Assembly: GCA_963932465.1 (NCBI GenBank)
Contig: OZ010788.1
Location: forward strand, 198,650,559-198,714,558
DNA: 64,000 nucleotides
Direction of reading: 5' to 3'
From: Maratus speciosus
Lineage: Eukaryota > Arthropoda > Arachnida > Araneae > Salticidae
Part shown: positions 44,525 through 55,953 of the stretch, in pieces
Position numbering within the stretch: position 1 is the stretch's first letter
Layout of the letters: every line of letters begins with the position of its first letter
The notes under the pieces: model-generated
What the model was told of the DNA's origin: nothing
The model's input: only the letters and a program-made list of their open reading frames with translations
Databases searched by the model: none
Translations under genes and position numbers: made by a program

Positions 44525-45184
44525 CTATTATAGTGCCCCCTTTCGGCGAAATAGTTCCAAATTCAGGGAGGACCTTCTTGCCATGGCCAAAAACATACAC
44601 AAAAAAATGGTTCAATTCTATGCATAACTTCATACACTTTTCGATGGTACAATAGCACACAGTATCACACATTGACAGTATCACACATTGCTGTATGTGC
44701 TGTATTGCGTGATCATACTCCATATTAAAAGTACTTTTCCTATACCAAAGTGACACATTTATTTTGTTTATTTTATAATTGTGTTAATTTCTAAAACACC
44801 ATAATCGTCTGGTAATTTCTTTTAATGTTATTTTATACATTAGTAGCAAACACCGCGGCTTCCCTCGCGTAATAGTTGAAATATGCCAAGTGATATTTGC
44901 AAGACTATTTTTTATTAAAAGAACACTTTTGGAAATAATTCAAAAAATTACAAATTAAGCCACAGTTTAATTAAACTTCATTATAAAACTGCAATAGACA
45001 GAAATGAGATTTTAAAATTAATAAGAACTAAAAGTAAATCTAAATAAAGGATAATTTAGAAAGTATTTTGAGACTTTTATGCTCATTTCATACGCTCATT
45101 TCAGTATTCATTTGAAGTTTTGAATTTTTTAGAAACCATCTTAACACATTTACATCTTAAAATTAACCATCATATCAAATTCCA
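44525..45184. other. No gene recognised
   Basis: AT-rich. It contains a short direct repeat CAGTATCACACATTG twice near 44660-44695. An 81-codon frame partly overlaps the LTR and is not called. Confidence 0.4.
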
Positions 45185-47070
45185 AGTTTCTTGTCTAACA
45201 GTCTACCACCTTTCTGGTGTTAGTGGCACCAACATAAAATGCCGAAACAGAGTTGAAATAGAATGTCTCGAAACATGTTGAAATAGAGACTGTGACCATT
45301 AATTTGCCAACATTAACATAGAAATCGGTTGGTATTTCCTAATATTATATAGAAAACGGAATTTAGAAGTTTTTAAAGGCTTTCTTGTTGTTCCTGCCAA
45401 CCAGGTGGTAGTGACACTGGCATAAAATATAGCCATATAGGATCAGGGACTATCACCCTTGATTCACAACCAATAACTTCTGTAATCGGTTTATTATTTC
45501 CTGAGATTCCATAGAAATCGTAATTTAGGACACTTTTAGAATGCTTTTCGCTCCTTCCCTTTGCTTCACCCCTTTTTAATTTCGAAATTATTTTCGACTG
45601 TTCTTAGAGGACATTTATATTTTATAAGTAATATATTTAAAGTTTCTAGCCTCTTCAGTACAGCAGAAATCTCAATTTAGAAAGTTTTTTGCTCCTGCAA
45701 CCCTCTAGGGGTTGTGGCACCGACATAAAATATAGCTTATGTTTGAGCAGGTTCTATCGCCATCAATTTGCAACACTTATGTTTGAAATCGGTTTCGTAT
45801 TTCATACGAATGCATAAAAATCGTAATTTAGAACACTTATAGAACGCTTTTCACTCACTTCCTCTTTTTAAATTTGGAATTTTTTTTTTCGACAATTCTT
45901 AGAAAGCATTTGCATCTTTGAAGTAATTACCATTCCAAATTTAAAATGTTAGACTCCCTCTGTAACACAAAAACGCAATTTAGAACATTTTTTGCTCCTG
46001 TAACCCCCAGGTGGTAGTAACAACAACGTGAAATATAGGCTATGTTGGAGCGGGGACTGTCACCATCAATTTGAAACCATTGCTTCTGAAATTGGTTTAT
46101 ATTTCCTGAGATTGCGTAGAAGTCGCAATTTAGAACGCTTTTAGAACGCTTTTCGTTCATTTTCACCCCTTTTAAATTTCAAATTTTTAAGGAACTTTTC
46201 TCAGAGAACATTTACATCTCATAAGAAATTACCACGCCAAATTTCAAGTTGCTAGCCTCTTCAGCATCACAAAAATCCCAATTTAGAACGTCTTTTAAAA
46301 TACAATTGCAAGGTGGTAGTGACGCCGACATGAAATAGATCCTATCTTGGAACAAGGGCTGTCATCATCATTTTCCAACCATTACTTTTGAAATTGGTTG
46401 GGTACTTTCTGAGATTGCGTAGAAATCGCAATTTTGAACGTTTTTTAGAACGCTTTTCGCTCCTTTTCACCCCTTGAAAATTTAGAATTTTTGAAGAAAT
46501 GTTCTTAGAGATCATTTACATCATATAAGTAACTACCATGCCTAATTTCAAGTTGCTAGCCCCTGCAGTATCACAAAAAATGCAATTTAGAACGTTTTTT
46601 GCATCTGCACTCTCTTTGGGGTAGTGGCACCGACATAAAATATTGCCTATGTTGGAGCGAGGGCTGTCGCCATCGTTTTCTCACCATTTTTTAAAAATTC
46701 GAATCGGTTCTTTCTGAGATTGCGTAGAAATTGCAATTTAGAGAGTTTTTCAGAACGATTTTCTCGCATTTTCACCCCTTTTAAATTTCGAATTTTTAAA
46801 AGAATGTTCTTAGAGATCATTTATAGCTTAAAAGTAACTACCATTCCAAATTTCATGTTTCTAGCAGTAACGCAAAAGTCGCATTTTTAGAACGTTTTTT
46901 TTGCTCTTGCAACCCCTTTTGGCCAGTGGCACGGACATAAGATATAGCCTATGTTCTATAGTGGAACTAACACCATCATTTTGATACCATTTCTTTTGGA
47001 ATCGGTTCGGTAGTTCCAGAGCTTACCTCTTACAAATAAACAAACTCTACTTCTTTATAATATTAGTATA
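45185..47070 (+). repeat. Tandem array, about six units of about 303 bp
   Basis: GTGGCACCGACATAAAATAT and variants recur near 45407, 45713, 46015, 46316, 46625 and 46925, with a shorter spacing to one at 45222. Each unit has TAGAACG(N)TTTTTTGC, a CACCCCTTTTAAATTTCGAA-like block and GAGATTGCGTAGAAATCGCA. It ends TTATAATATTAGTATAGA, resembling tails of RTE-type LINEs, which may be the parent element. Confidence 0.85.
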
Positions 47071-47575
47071 GACTAAGTGTTGTATATTGTGGCTCAGTTT
47101 TATTAAAATCTACATGTAACATTTTGAGTAATCGCCATTTTTGTTGTTTTTCCTTAATTTTTGGAAACCAGTGTATATGTCATGATCATGATATACGATA
47201 TTTGTTTACTGTGTATGAAGAACAGAAGAGAACTAGAGACAGAGACATCAGAAATTTACTATTTAAGCTGTTGATTTTGAAAGTGGGTCATGTCCATTTT
47301 ATGCTATTGTTAGATGATTACTTTGAAAATCGACGCATTGAAGGATCATTGACTAAATTAAAATCCTAGGTAGAAATTTATACTGATAATAAAAGATATT
47401 TGTTGTGAATTGATTGAAAACATTTTTTTTTTTTTTTTTTGTTAATTTGTAAAGAGATTTAGCTTTAACTAATAACGGTTGTTTTTCACAAAATTGACTT
47501 GCCCAACTTTAAAAATCAACGACATATTTACCCATTTCCTTTTCTGATTCATATTTGGAATTTACTCATTTTATT
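47071..47575. other. No gene recognised
   Basis: An 81-codon open frame (47124-47369, +) has no recognisable motif and no splice context. A T-run lies near 47424-47441. Confidence 0.35.
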
Positions 47576-47770
47576 ACCGACTTCAAAAAGGAGGAGGTTA
47601 TCAATTCGACGCGTATGTATGTTTTTTTTTTTTTTTTATGTATGTTCACCGATTGCTCCGGAACTTTTTGTCCGATTTATGTGATTTTTGTTTTAATTGA
47701 AAGAGAATACTCTCGAATTGGTACCACTTCCGTTTCATCGAAATTGGTTGAGTAGTTTTTTAGTAATTCA
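47576..47770 (+). repeat. Dispersed repeat beginning CCGACTTCAAAAAGGAGGAG
   Basis: This start, a later TTCACCGATTGCTCCGGAAC and ATCGAAATTGGTTGAGTAG are wording common to abundant interspersed repeats of arthropods. Class not determined. Confidence 0.45.
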
Positions 47771-47799
47771 ACAAAAACCAATAAAATGAAGGATTTCAC

Positions 47800-48070
47800 C
47801 CAAATTATCTTTCATTGTTGTAACCGGTTTCTCAGTCATAAGCATAAAACTATGTATTCATATACGTTAGCGCCAAGTTGTCGCAAAACTTGGCGCAGTT
47901 ACGTGAATTATCGCCAAACTTGGCGACCAAAATAAGCCACCATAAATGAAGCCAACTTGGCTGTAACTGACTAATTTGGCGATATCCCCATTCAAATTCA
48001 CTAATGGATCTTCCCCAATCTGTTTCTTCGCATTTTCTAATCGACAGTCATATTTAAAATTCTCAATTGG
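47800..48070 (+). repeat. TTTGGCGA repeat, copy 1
   Basis: Shares CATTGTTGTA, ATAAGCATAA, GGCGACCAAAA, AAGCCAA(C/T)TTGGCTGTA and CTGACTAATTTGGCGA in the same order with 57655-57900. Confidence 0.75.
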
Positions 48071-48228
48071 CAATCGCATTCAAAATAGTAATTTAATATA
48101 CATTAATTAAGTATACACCATTATTTCAAATGCTGAATAATACAGAAGCAAACTAACTTAATACAAAACAATAATTTAGTATACAATAGTTTAGTTTAAT
48201 TAAACACATAACATAAGACTGGCGGCAC

Positions 48229-48296
<68 letters not shown>
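48229..48296. repeat. (AT)n microsatellite
   Basis: About 65 bases of alternating A and T, immediately left of a MITE. Confidence 0.95.
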
Positions 48297-48301
<5 letters not shown>

Positions 48302-48541
48302 GGTAATTCTTAGTTATCCCGTCGACCAAATTACTGTCGCCATATTGTAAGATTAAATGCCAATAATGGCCAATAAAACCATTAATTCGACGTTTTATTT
48401 ATATTTTTATTAATGTTTTACTAATTTATTTGTTCTTTCGTTATTTAAAATAAAAATTATGTCAATTTGTATAATTTGGCGAGTGATTTGGCGATTTATA
48501 TAATTTGGCGAAATTGGTCGACGGGATAACTAAGAAGTACC
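48302..48541. mobile_element. Merlin-like MITE, family 2, copy 2
   Basis: GGTAATTCTTAGTTATCCCG to the complementary GAAGTACC end. Flanked by perfect ATAATATT at 48294-48301 and 48542-48549. The interior is inverted relative to copy 1. Confidence 0.9.
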
Positions 48542-48715
48542 ATAATATTATATACATACCTATATTATATTATATTAAACAGTTATATGTAGGAATGCTT
48601 TTTATTACCTTTAATATTTCCACTAGATAACATTAATGATAACTTTCCTGTATAGGGGCCTTGGAGAGAAAATGAAAATTTCACGCATATTTTCTGACAA
48701 CCTATTAACTGTCTC

Positions 48716-49010
48716 GGTACTACTTAGTTATCCTGTCGACCAATTTCGCCAAATTATATAAATCGCCAAAACACTCGCCAAATTATACAAATTGACATAA
48801 TTTTTATTTTAAATAACGAAAGAACAAATAAATTAGTATAACATTAATAAAAATACAAATAAAACGTCGAAATAAAAATCACTTGATGACGTAAACACAT
48901 GTATCTTGCTTAAAGTCGAGTGAATGTGACATTTACGATCAATCATTATTGGCATTTAATCTTATAGTTTGGCGATAGATTTTTGGTCGACAGGATAACT
49001 AAGTAGTACC
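48716..49010. mobile_element. Merlin-like MITE, family 2, copy 3
   Basis: GGTACTACTTAGTTATCCTG to the complementary end. Flanked by perfect ACTGTCTC at 48708-48715 and 49011-49018. Confidence 0.92.
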
Positions 49011-49975
49011 ACTGTCTCACAAGCAAGTTTTTCAATATTTATAAATTTATTTATTGTAAACAACCATTTGTCTACTTTTATATGCAAACAGAAGTTGAGC
49101 CAAGATCTCTATGCTGTTAAAGTACAAGATAAACAACATAGAAAGAAATAAAAGGAGTTACTCTAATTAGTATTACAGGTGGCATTGTTATGGTTGCGGT
49201 GTATTTACATGGCACAGAACTTAAACATCAGTAGGTATAAGCATAATGGCGAAAGCAAGTCAGTGGGTTACGCAGTCATGAAAACATTTGAATTGTATCA
49301 AGAAACGAGAGCAAGTAAATTTGAATCAGATTGCCCGATAAAAGCAAAAAGTGTGCGATACTAACAGCAAACATGGTTTAAAGGAAATGCGAATATCATA
49401 AGTTGCTTCCGAAAGTTCTATATGTTCTATATGTTTTGCAGTACTATACTCACTAAAATATGTCAGTTACTATGCAGACCAATGACACTTTAACCAAGAC
49501 TATTAAATGAGCATGACGATGAATTTCTAATCTTCCGTAATCGAGCCCACAGTTAAGGCTAGCGTGAAACAAAACAAAATATCAGCAGCAATTGGTTTAA
49601 TGTAAATGTGAGTATCATAAAATATTTAATTCGCAAAACGCTTCAATGCACCAAATCATATTAGCTCAGAAACAACAATTGGTAGTGGACGCAATAACGG
49701 TAGATTACTTAATAGTTTTAAAATCTCCAGTGCCCAACGTATTGCAAATGATGATGCAATAAGAAGCATAAATGCTTAAGTGAGTTAAGCTGATTTTGTC
49801 AAGAAAGATTACAAATAAAAATAAACAAAATGCCGTCATAATGCAATGAGTTCTCAATTTCTCTATCAGAATCTTTAGATTTGGCGAAAGATTAAGCAAA
49901 TAATTTAAATTATGAATAAAAGTACCATGCTGAAATGCTGAGCATGCATTTAAGCACATTGGCATTACGTATACA
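49011..49975. other. No gene recognised
   Basis: AT-rich sequence with short chance frames. The minus-strand frame at 49705-50037 overlaps the helicase fragment and shows no motif of its own. Confidence 0.35.
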
Positions 49976-50173
49976 TTATACATTACATATTGGCACTTGC
50001 ATAATATATCCATATAAGAAAACATTAATGCCACCAAAAAATAAATTGTTTTTAAATTCTTGAAACCTCAAATGAATTATATATAAATTCTCTTTTGACA
50101 CCATAGAAATTTCATCAATGACCAGCCATTTGAGGGAACGCCATTCAACACTTTCCCCCTGCAGTCTTTTCAC
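49976..50173 (-). pseudogene. PIF1-type helicase fragment
   Basis: LKWLVIDEISMVSKENLYII carries the Walker B D-E and the S-M-V/L motif typical of PIF1/RecD-like helicases. LRFQEFKNN and FFGGINVFLYG follow as in the family's G-G-x-x-V-x-x-x-G-D. The final Asp is lost (YGYIMQ). Only about 65 residues remain. The source may be a Helitron or another PIF1-bearing mobile element; no Rep domain was seen. Confidence 0.7.
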
Positions 50174-50927
50174 GATCTTTCTTTGATAAGTTATTCGGTT
50201 GTCATGTACCCTAACGGCTCCTGGTGCATGTAAACTCCGTCGATAGGTGTGAAGACCTCGAATTTACCTATGAATTATACCTCTGAGGTGCCTTGCCAGA
50301 TGAAGGTCTCGACATCTGATTAACCTTCTAAATTACGAGATCAACATGAGTAGCAATGCGCAGGTGCTAAACAACAAGATATAAATGTTAAGTAACTATC
50401 ATAAAAAAGTTCATAATTAAGAAATAGGCACTGCCGATAGTAAAACGATCTAGGTATTCATCAGGTTTATTACCGCTACGTGGCGATTAGGTGGTCTCCT
50501 ACGCCGATGCCAGGTATCAAACCCGTTCATCTAGGGCAACCCGGAAGATAAGGGCCTGGTCATCGGTTAGAAAGTATGAAAAATAAGTCATTGGGTCTCT
50601 CTTCTTTATTTCATAGAGCATTTTTAGTAAGCCGAAGAACTTTTTATTGTCAGTTTCCAAAGTTCGATATTTTTTCATGCTAGCAGCATCTCTTGCCGTT
50701 CTACCCATGTCCAAATAGAGAAACAAAAATATTTAATTAAAAAATAAAGCTATTAAATCTGAAGAAGAAGAAATGTAATATATATATAAAGAATTTTCAC
50801 AAAAAACCTGTGCTATTAATGTACACACAAATCTGGACAAAAGTATTTACTTATCAAATTAACATCTTTAAAAGTTTCTTTAAAAGTCCGTAATTTCCTC
50901 CAAAAGGATCATGCAAAAATTGTAACT

Positions 50928-50928
<1 letters not shown>
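50174..50928. other. No gene assigned
   Basis: A 69-codon minus-strand frame (50517-50726) contains EIKKRDPMTYFSYFLTDDQA. It reads like real coding sequence but I do not recognise it. It may belong with the adjacent helicase remnant. Confidence 0.3.

Positions 50929-50966
<38 letters not shown>
50929..50966. repeat. Poly(A) run
   Basis: About 38 A residues, adjoining the left arm of an inverted repeat; it could mark a retrotransposed tail. Confidence 0.9.
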
Positions 50967-50974
<8 letters not shown>

Positions 50975-50980
50975 GTGAAA

Positions 50981-51675
50981 AATAAACTTTTTTACCAAAA
51001 ATAAAACCGACTTCAAAAACTACTACAAAGTAAAAAATAATTTTTTTACATAATTGTTAATAAGAAATTAAATTAAGAGCATTGTATTTACCATGCGTAT
51101 TATTATATTTATGTACATTAATTTGATTTTTTGGAGTCGGTGCCAGCCAAGCCAAGTTCAAAATTAAAATTGTTTATCCAAAACAAATCGAAACAAGATT
51201 CAGCAAAACCGTTTAGGAAAAAAAATCCTTTCTCAATCAATTCTGACACCATCCTGCATTTGAAAATCTGTGTTTGGCTACGATTTTTTTTACATAATAG
51301 CCTATATAAACGCATTAATTTTAAAATAACCCTTAATTTAGCACACATAATTACAACTAATCTCACTTGAAAATACACGTTTATAAAATGAGATGAAATG
51401 TTTCAAAAATGGTAAAATTCAATTTTTTTAACTAAATAACAAATCGTAAAAAAAACTCGTAGATATTTGGATGTGTATCTGTTGGATAATTATACTTAAC
51501 TTCGTTTGGCTGGCACCGACTCCAAAAAATCAAATTAATGTACATAAATATAATAATGCGCATGGTAAATACAATGCTCTTAATTTAATTTCTTATTAAC
51601 AATTATGTAAAAAAATTATTTTTTACTTTGTAGTAGTTTTTGAAGTCGGTTTTATTTTTGGTAAAAAAGTTTATT
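50981..51675. repeat. Long inverted repeat, arms about 170 bp
   Basis: The left arm 50981-51150 starts AATAAACTTTTTTACC and runs through ACCGACTTCAAAAACTACTA to GAGTCGGTGCCAGCCAA. The right arm 51506-51675 is its near-perfect complement. The loop is 355 bp without a recognised gene. It looks like a fold-back or long-TIR MITE; no clear target duplication. Confidence 0.85.
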
Positions 51676-52099
51676 AAGTTTGTAGTCCCTCGTTCAGCTA
51701 TTCAATATAGTTTTTAGATTAAATGTGTTCCAGACAGTTAGTTTAAGATACACCCTTAAGTAGTTTCCCGTATGAAAGTTTCTTCATTGTGACATATAGC
51801 AGAACGAATGAAAACACAAGTTTTATTCAATATACAGTCGAAAATAAACAATTTGAAAAATTATGAAATACAGTAATAACTAGCAAAATTATGCGGATTT
51901 TTAAATAAGGAACATTTTGCGTCTTAAAATATATGTAGATTTTTCGTATAATTATTCTGGTACAGTTTCTATTTACAATTTTCGATTGCTGAATTTTTGG
52001 AAATTCAATAATTTTTTTTCTGGGCCAATTTTGTATGTATTACTTTTATTTTTAGTCTATAACTTTATTTTTCCAAAATAAGACAAAAGATTACAGAGA

Positions 52100-52182
52100 A
52101 TGGGCATAGTAAAAATTTGGAATCGCCCCCCTAAAAAATAAGAAACTCTGTGTAGCGTACGCCCCACGTTGAGAACCACTAC
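52100..52182 (-). repeat. hAT-like element end
   Basis: Reverse complement reads TAGTGGTTCTCAACGTGGGG, matching the C-A-G-T-G-G-T-T-C-T-C-A-A start common in hAT elements, with the first base changed. No transposase nearby. From 51676 to here nothing else was recognised. Confidence 0.45.
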
Positions 52183-52572
52183 CTTAAAGGAATACTTCAG
52201 TTACACGAGACACACGCAGACTAATGTTAAGTCTATGGGATCGTTCTTTTGAAATATCTGATTTGCATTTCGATATTTTTAAATATTTTCTTTTGCATTG
52301 GATAGTTGAGTTCGATTGCAAGTGTCTTCGTGTGACTGAAGTAGCACTTTTCAGGGTCAATGGGCTTGACAAAAATTAGTTACGCTTATTTTACGCGAAA
52401 TTTATTTAAATGTTGCTGTTGTAATGCAGGGTAGAACAATCAAGTTCAATTTTTTTAACCAACTGACCATAAAGGAATAGATGGTGATCGTAACAAAATT
52501 ATTTGCATTTGTTATTGTACCTATAATAATCAAGTAACAAACTACCACAAATATTTGAGAATAATAATAAAC

Positions 52573-52625
52573 AGTGGCGTATCTAGACTTATCATTTCGG
52601 AGGGGCCTGAGATACAGTAAAAGTT
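52573..52625 (+). repeat. hAT-like element end
   Basis: CAGTGGCGTATCTAGACTTA resembles the CAGTGGCGTAGCTAG start of many hAT elements. No partner end was found in the window. Confidence 0.4.
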
Positions 52626-52708
52626 TCTAGTATGGAACACAATAAACAGGAAAAATTCCACTTTAAACAGGTTTTTATCATAGTAGGTAACGCATCTATT
52701 ATAGCGGA

Positions 52709-53150
52709 TGTCCTAAAAAGGACTGACTGATTTAAAAATTCAATAACTTGCAAACGGTGACAGATATTTAAATAATTCTTGCAGGAGGGTTATGCCTGAG
52801 GTCAAAAGTTTTTTTACAGAATTTTCGATTTTAGTTCGAATTACAAACAATAGATGTCGCTGTAAGCAATAGGCGCTAAATACAAGCTCGAGTTTTTGGC
52901 ATTTCTCTTCTTCCATGCGCAAAAGGGAGATTAAAATGTATTGAGTGGGTCCCGAAGTGCCAAAAATCGAGCCTGAATTTAGCGTCTATTGATCGCAACG
53001 CCATCTATTGTTTGTAATTCCAACTAAAATCGAAAATCACTGTAAAAAAACTTTTGACCTCATGCATAACCCTCCTGCAAGAATTTTTTAAATATCTGTC
53101 ACCGTTTGCAAGTTATTGAATTTTAAAATCAGTCAGTCCTTTTTAGGACA
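52709..53150. repeat. Fold-back element, arms about 193 bp, loop 56 bp
   Basis: The left arm begins TGTCCTAAAAAGGACTGACT and the right arm ends with the complement (TCAGTCCTTTTTAGGACA). Pairing continues through ACTTGCAAACGG, GGAGGGTTATGC and ACAAACAATAGATG. The outermost TGTCCTAAAAAGGAC is itself nearly palindromic. No obvious target duplication. Confidence 0.85.
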
Positions 53151-53252
53151 CCTGGTACAATCAAACCTGTTAAGTTGGAATCGCCTGGGACTAGACAAAA
53201 TTTCGTTTTAAGTAGGTTTTTGTCTTAACAAGTGTAATTCCATGGTTATACC

Positions 53253-53335
53253 CAGTGGTGGGATTCAGCCGGTTCGCACCGGTTCGGAAGAACCGGTTGT
53301 TAATTTGTGTTGAGTTCGGCGAACCGGTTGTTAAA
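53253..53335 (+). repeat. hAT-like element end
   Basis: CAGTGGTGGGATTCAGCCGG, then ACCGGTTCGGAAGAACCGG, a small palindrome. CAGTGGTGGGATTC is a typical hAT terminus. From 53336 to 54399 nothing else was recognised. Confidence 0.5.
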
Positions 53336-54399
53336 ATGATACTTCAAATGCGAAAATCGCATTTACATTAATTTGCTTTCTTTAAATGTTTATCTGCACA
53401 GAAGCCTTATTTACGCATCAGTTGAAAATGAAGAACGAAAAGAAGAAATTTCGGAGGTATTTTGTCATTATTTATTAGCTTACATCGGTTAGCATACATT
53501 ACTAGTATTTTATTTTCGGCAAGTGTCCTCTGATGCCTCTGTTCTTTAACTTTGTGCGAAATAGAACTCTGTCTTGGAATTTGCAAAATGTCCTCTTGCT
53601 AAGATTGAATTATTATAAACTGACAGTTATTTATAATGAGCTGAATAAATTGTATTAATTCATAAAGTACAGATTTTGAATATTTTGGTGTAATTAAAGA
53701 TATTTTGGTGGACTTATGCCGGACTGTTATCCACATAGTGCTTTGCTAATCTTTCTGCCTTCACGCATTTTTGAGTTGTTTCTGGACTTTCAGGGTCTGA
53801 TGGTCTTTTGTAACTTGAATTGACCTAAAATGTCTGCTTTATTGGCTTAATGTTTTATCTTGTCTTGATTATTAGTGTAATTCGTACTTAGTTTTGAGAT
53901 ATATTTATACATACAGTCATTTGTAACTGAAAATAACTTAAAATTTTGTTTTTCAGTTTCACTCAGTCTTAGTTTTGGTTTTATTTTTATTTTATAGTAA
54001 CTAGGGTTACAGTCATATGTTAAAACTTGTACATGACTTTAATTTTTGTATTTTATTTGCTAGCAGAGTGTGCCATATTTTTGTGACTTTTTAGTTTTAT
54101 TATTTGTCGCTGTTTCCGGGTCTTATTCGGCGGTTAGAGTTGAGTTTGATGGTGGAGGACTTTTTTCTGCTAGGGATTCAGTGCCTTTGCCATTATTTGG
54201 TTGGCTCCCTGGTAGAGTGATCTAGCTTACATCGGCCAAACCGCTTAGTAAAGTTAAAAATGAAAGACATATTCTGAAAGATCTAAGTCTCAAATGCCGC
54301 AATCAATTAAAAAAAATATCGCAGTTAACCGCTTGAAAAACAATTTTCAAAAGGGGTCGTTTTTCCGAAAATTTTTTCTCCCTTATTGTAACGCCCCTC

Positions 54400-55130
54400 C
54401 AGGGCGCAATTTTGGAGGTACCGACAAACCAAAAATATGTTCCTAAAATGAAACCTTCTTCTAATTGATGGTGCAATTGGTTTAAAGTAATTATGAATTT
54501 TAACCCTTTCAAATACACCAGTAAACACAGGTCACTTCGCGCCTCACGAAGACGATATTTTTCCTACGCTAAAAATAACTAAACGGCCGTATTTTAACAC
54601 AATCTTTTTAGAGCATCTCAATAGATCAAATGTACATCACCTACAAACATTTTGAAACGTTCGCACGTTCGACTCCATATTTCTTACAAAATAAAATGTG
54701 GGAAATTTTCGACGAAATCAGTAAAATTCTGAGTGTTTCGTCGAGCTTTCGCTACTTCAGGGCGAAATGTTAGAGGTACTGCCAAACCAATACGTTCATA
54801 AATCTGAAACCACCTTCTTATTGATGGGACAATCCGTTTTAAAAACTAGGAATTTTAACCCTTACAAATACACCGGCAAATGCAGGTCATTTCGCGCCTC
54901 ACAGAGACGATATTTTTGTAACGCTAAAAGTAATTACGCGACCGCATTTGAACACAATATTTTAAGAGTATCTCAAATTGAGATGGTATTGAGATTCTCA
55001 ATGGATCAGATTTACATCATCTACAAAAAATTTTAAACATTTGGACGGGTAGAAATATTTTTTACAAAAAATAATGTGTGAAATTTTGACGAAATCAGTG
55101 AAAACCTGAGTGTTTCGTCGCGGTTTCGCT
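54400..55130 (+). repeat. Tandem dimer, unit about 358 bp
   Basis: GAGGTAC(C/T)G(A/C)CAAACCAA recurs near 54415 and 54773. Both units carry TTTCGCGCCTCAC, GACGATATTTTT, ACGCTAAAA and GAAATCAGT(A/G)AAA in the same order. The right unit has a small insertion. Confidence 0.8.
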
Positions 55131-55134
55131 CGCT

Positions 55135-55953
55135 TTTGGTGCGCATAGATTCCACAAATCAAATTGATCAGAAAGTTAAGTACCAAATAGCATATACTTT
55201 CAATTCAATATGTTTTCATTTAAAAATATAAATTCAGATAAAATAGATTTAAAGATATAAAATCATACAAATTTCAGGTTAATTTAAGGGTTATTCATTA
55301 AGGCTCGGGGCTCGGGCAACGCTGTTATTCGAATAAACGTACTTTGCTTTGGCACGGAATGTTCTCTGTTATCGCTGATCTATAGCTAATACTTAAATTG
55401 CCAGATTTAGATACATACTTCCAACTGCACATTTTTTAATGTTGTTCTTCATATCTTAGAAGTTATTTAAATGAAAGTAGTTATTTTCGTAAATGTAACA
55501 AATCCAAAATTTTGGTAAGTTCCTCGAGTCCTATATGATATACTAGTATCCGCCAGGCCGAAATGTCGGAGCGGGGAGGCGCGTAAACTTAAAATATATT
55601 ATTTTAAAAAATGTTTTATTTTCTAGATTGCTGTTTAATAGTATAAAAGTAAGTTTGAAATAACAATCGTCGATACCTCATTTTAAAGTGTTTAACTCGG
55701 TCGTCAGTTGCCTCGGGTAATGCACAAATTCTAATCTGTCAGCAAGTGCTCCCATACTTCTAATTTGGGTAAAGCCTGTCCTTAGCGAAAATTGCTTCCA
55801 TTAGAACTTTCTCTAAATGACAAACTACAGTAAAAATGACATAAGTTGTTTTATGTGACAACAACCTTTAGATGGATATAAACAGCAGTTTTTGAGAATG
55901 TTAAACTCGAGGATCTATGTATGGTGGCAAGGTAATGCAACAGTTAAAGGTAA
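55135..55953. other. No gene recognised
   Basis: AT-rich with a small G/C-rich patch near 55555-55590. No motif-bearing frame. Confidence 0.35.

Noticed and set aside
47124..47369. 81-codon frame with His/Asp/Arg-rich text
   Set aside because: No recognised family, no splice signals of note and repeats on both sides; left uncalled.
50495..50530. GGGTTTGATACC on the minus strand as a tRNA B box
   Set aside because: No A box or acceptor-stem pairing at the right distance.
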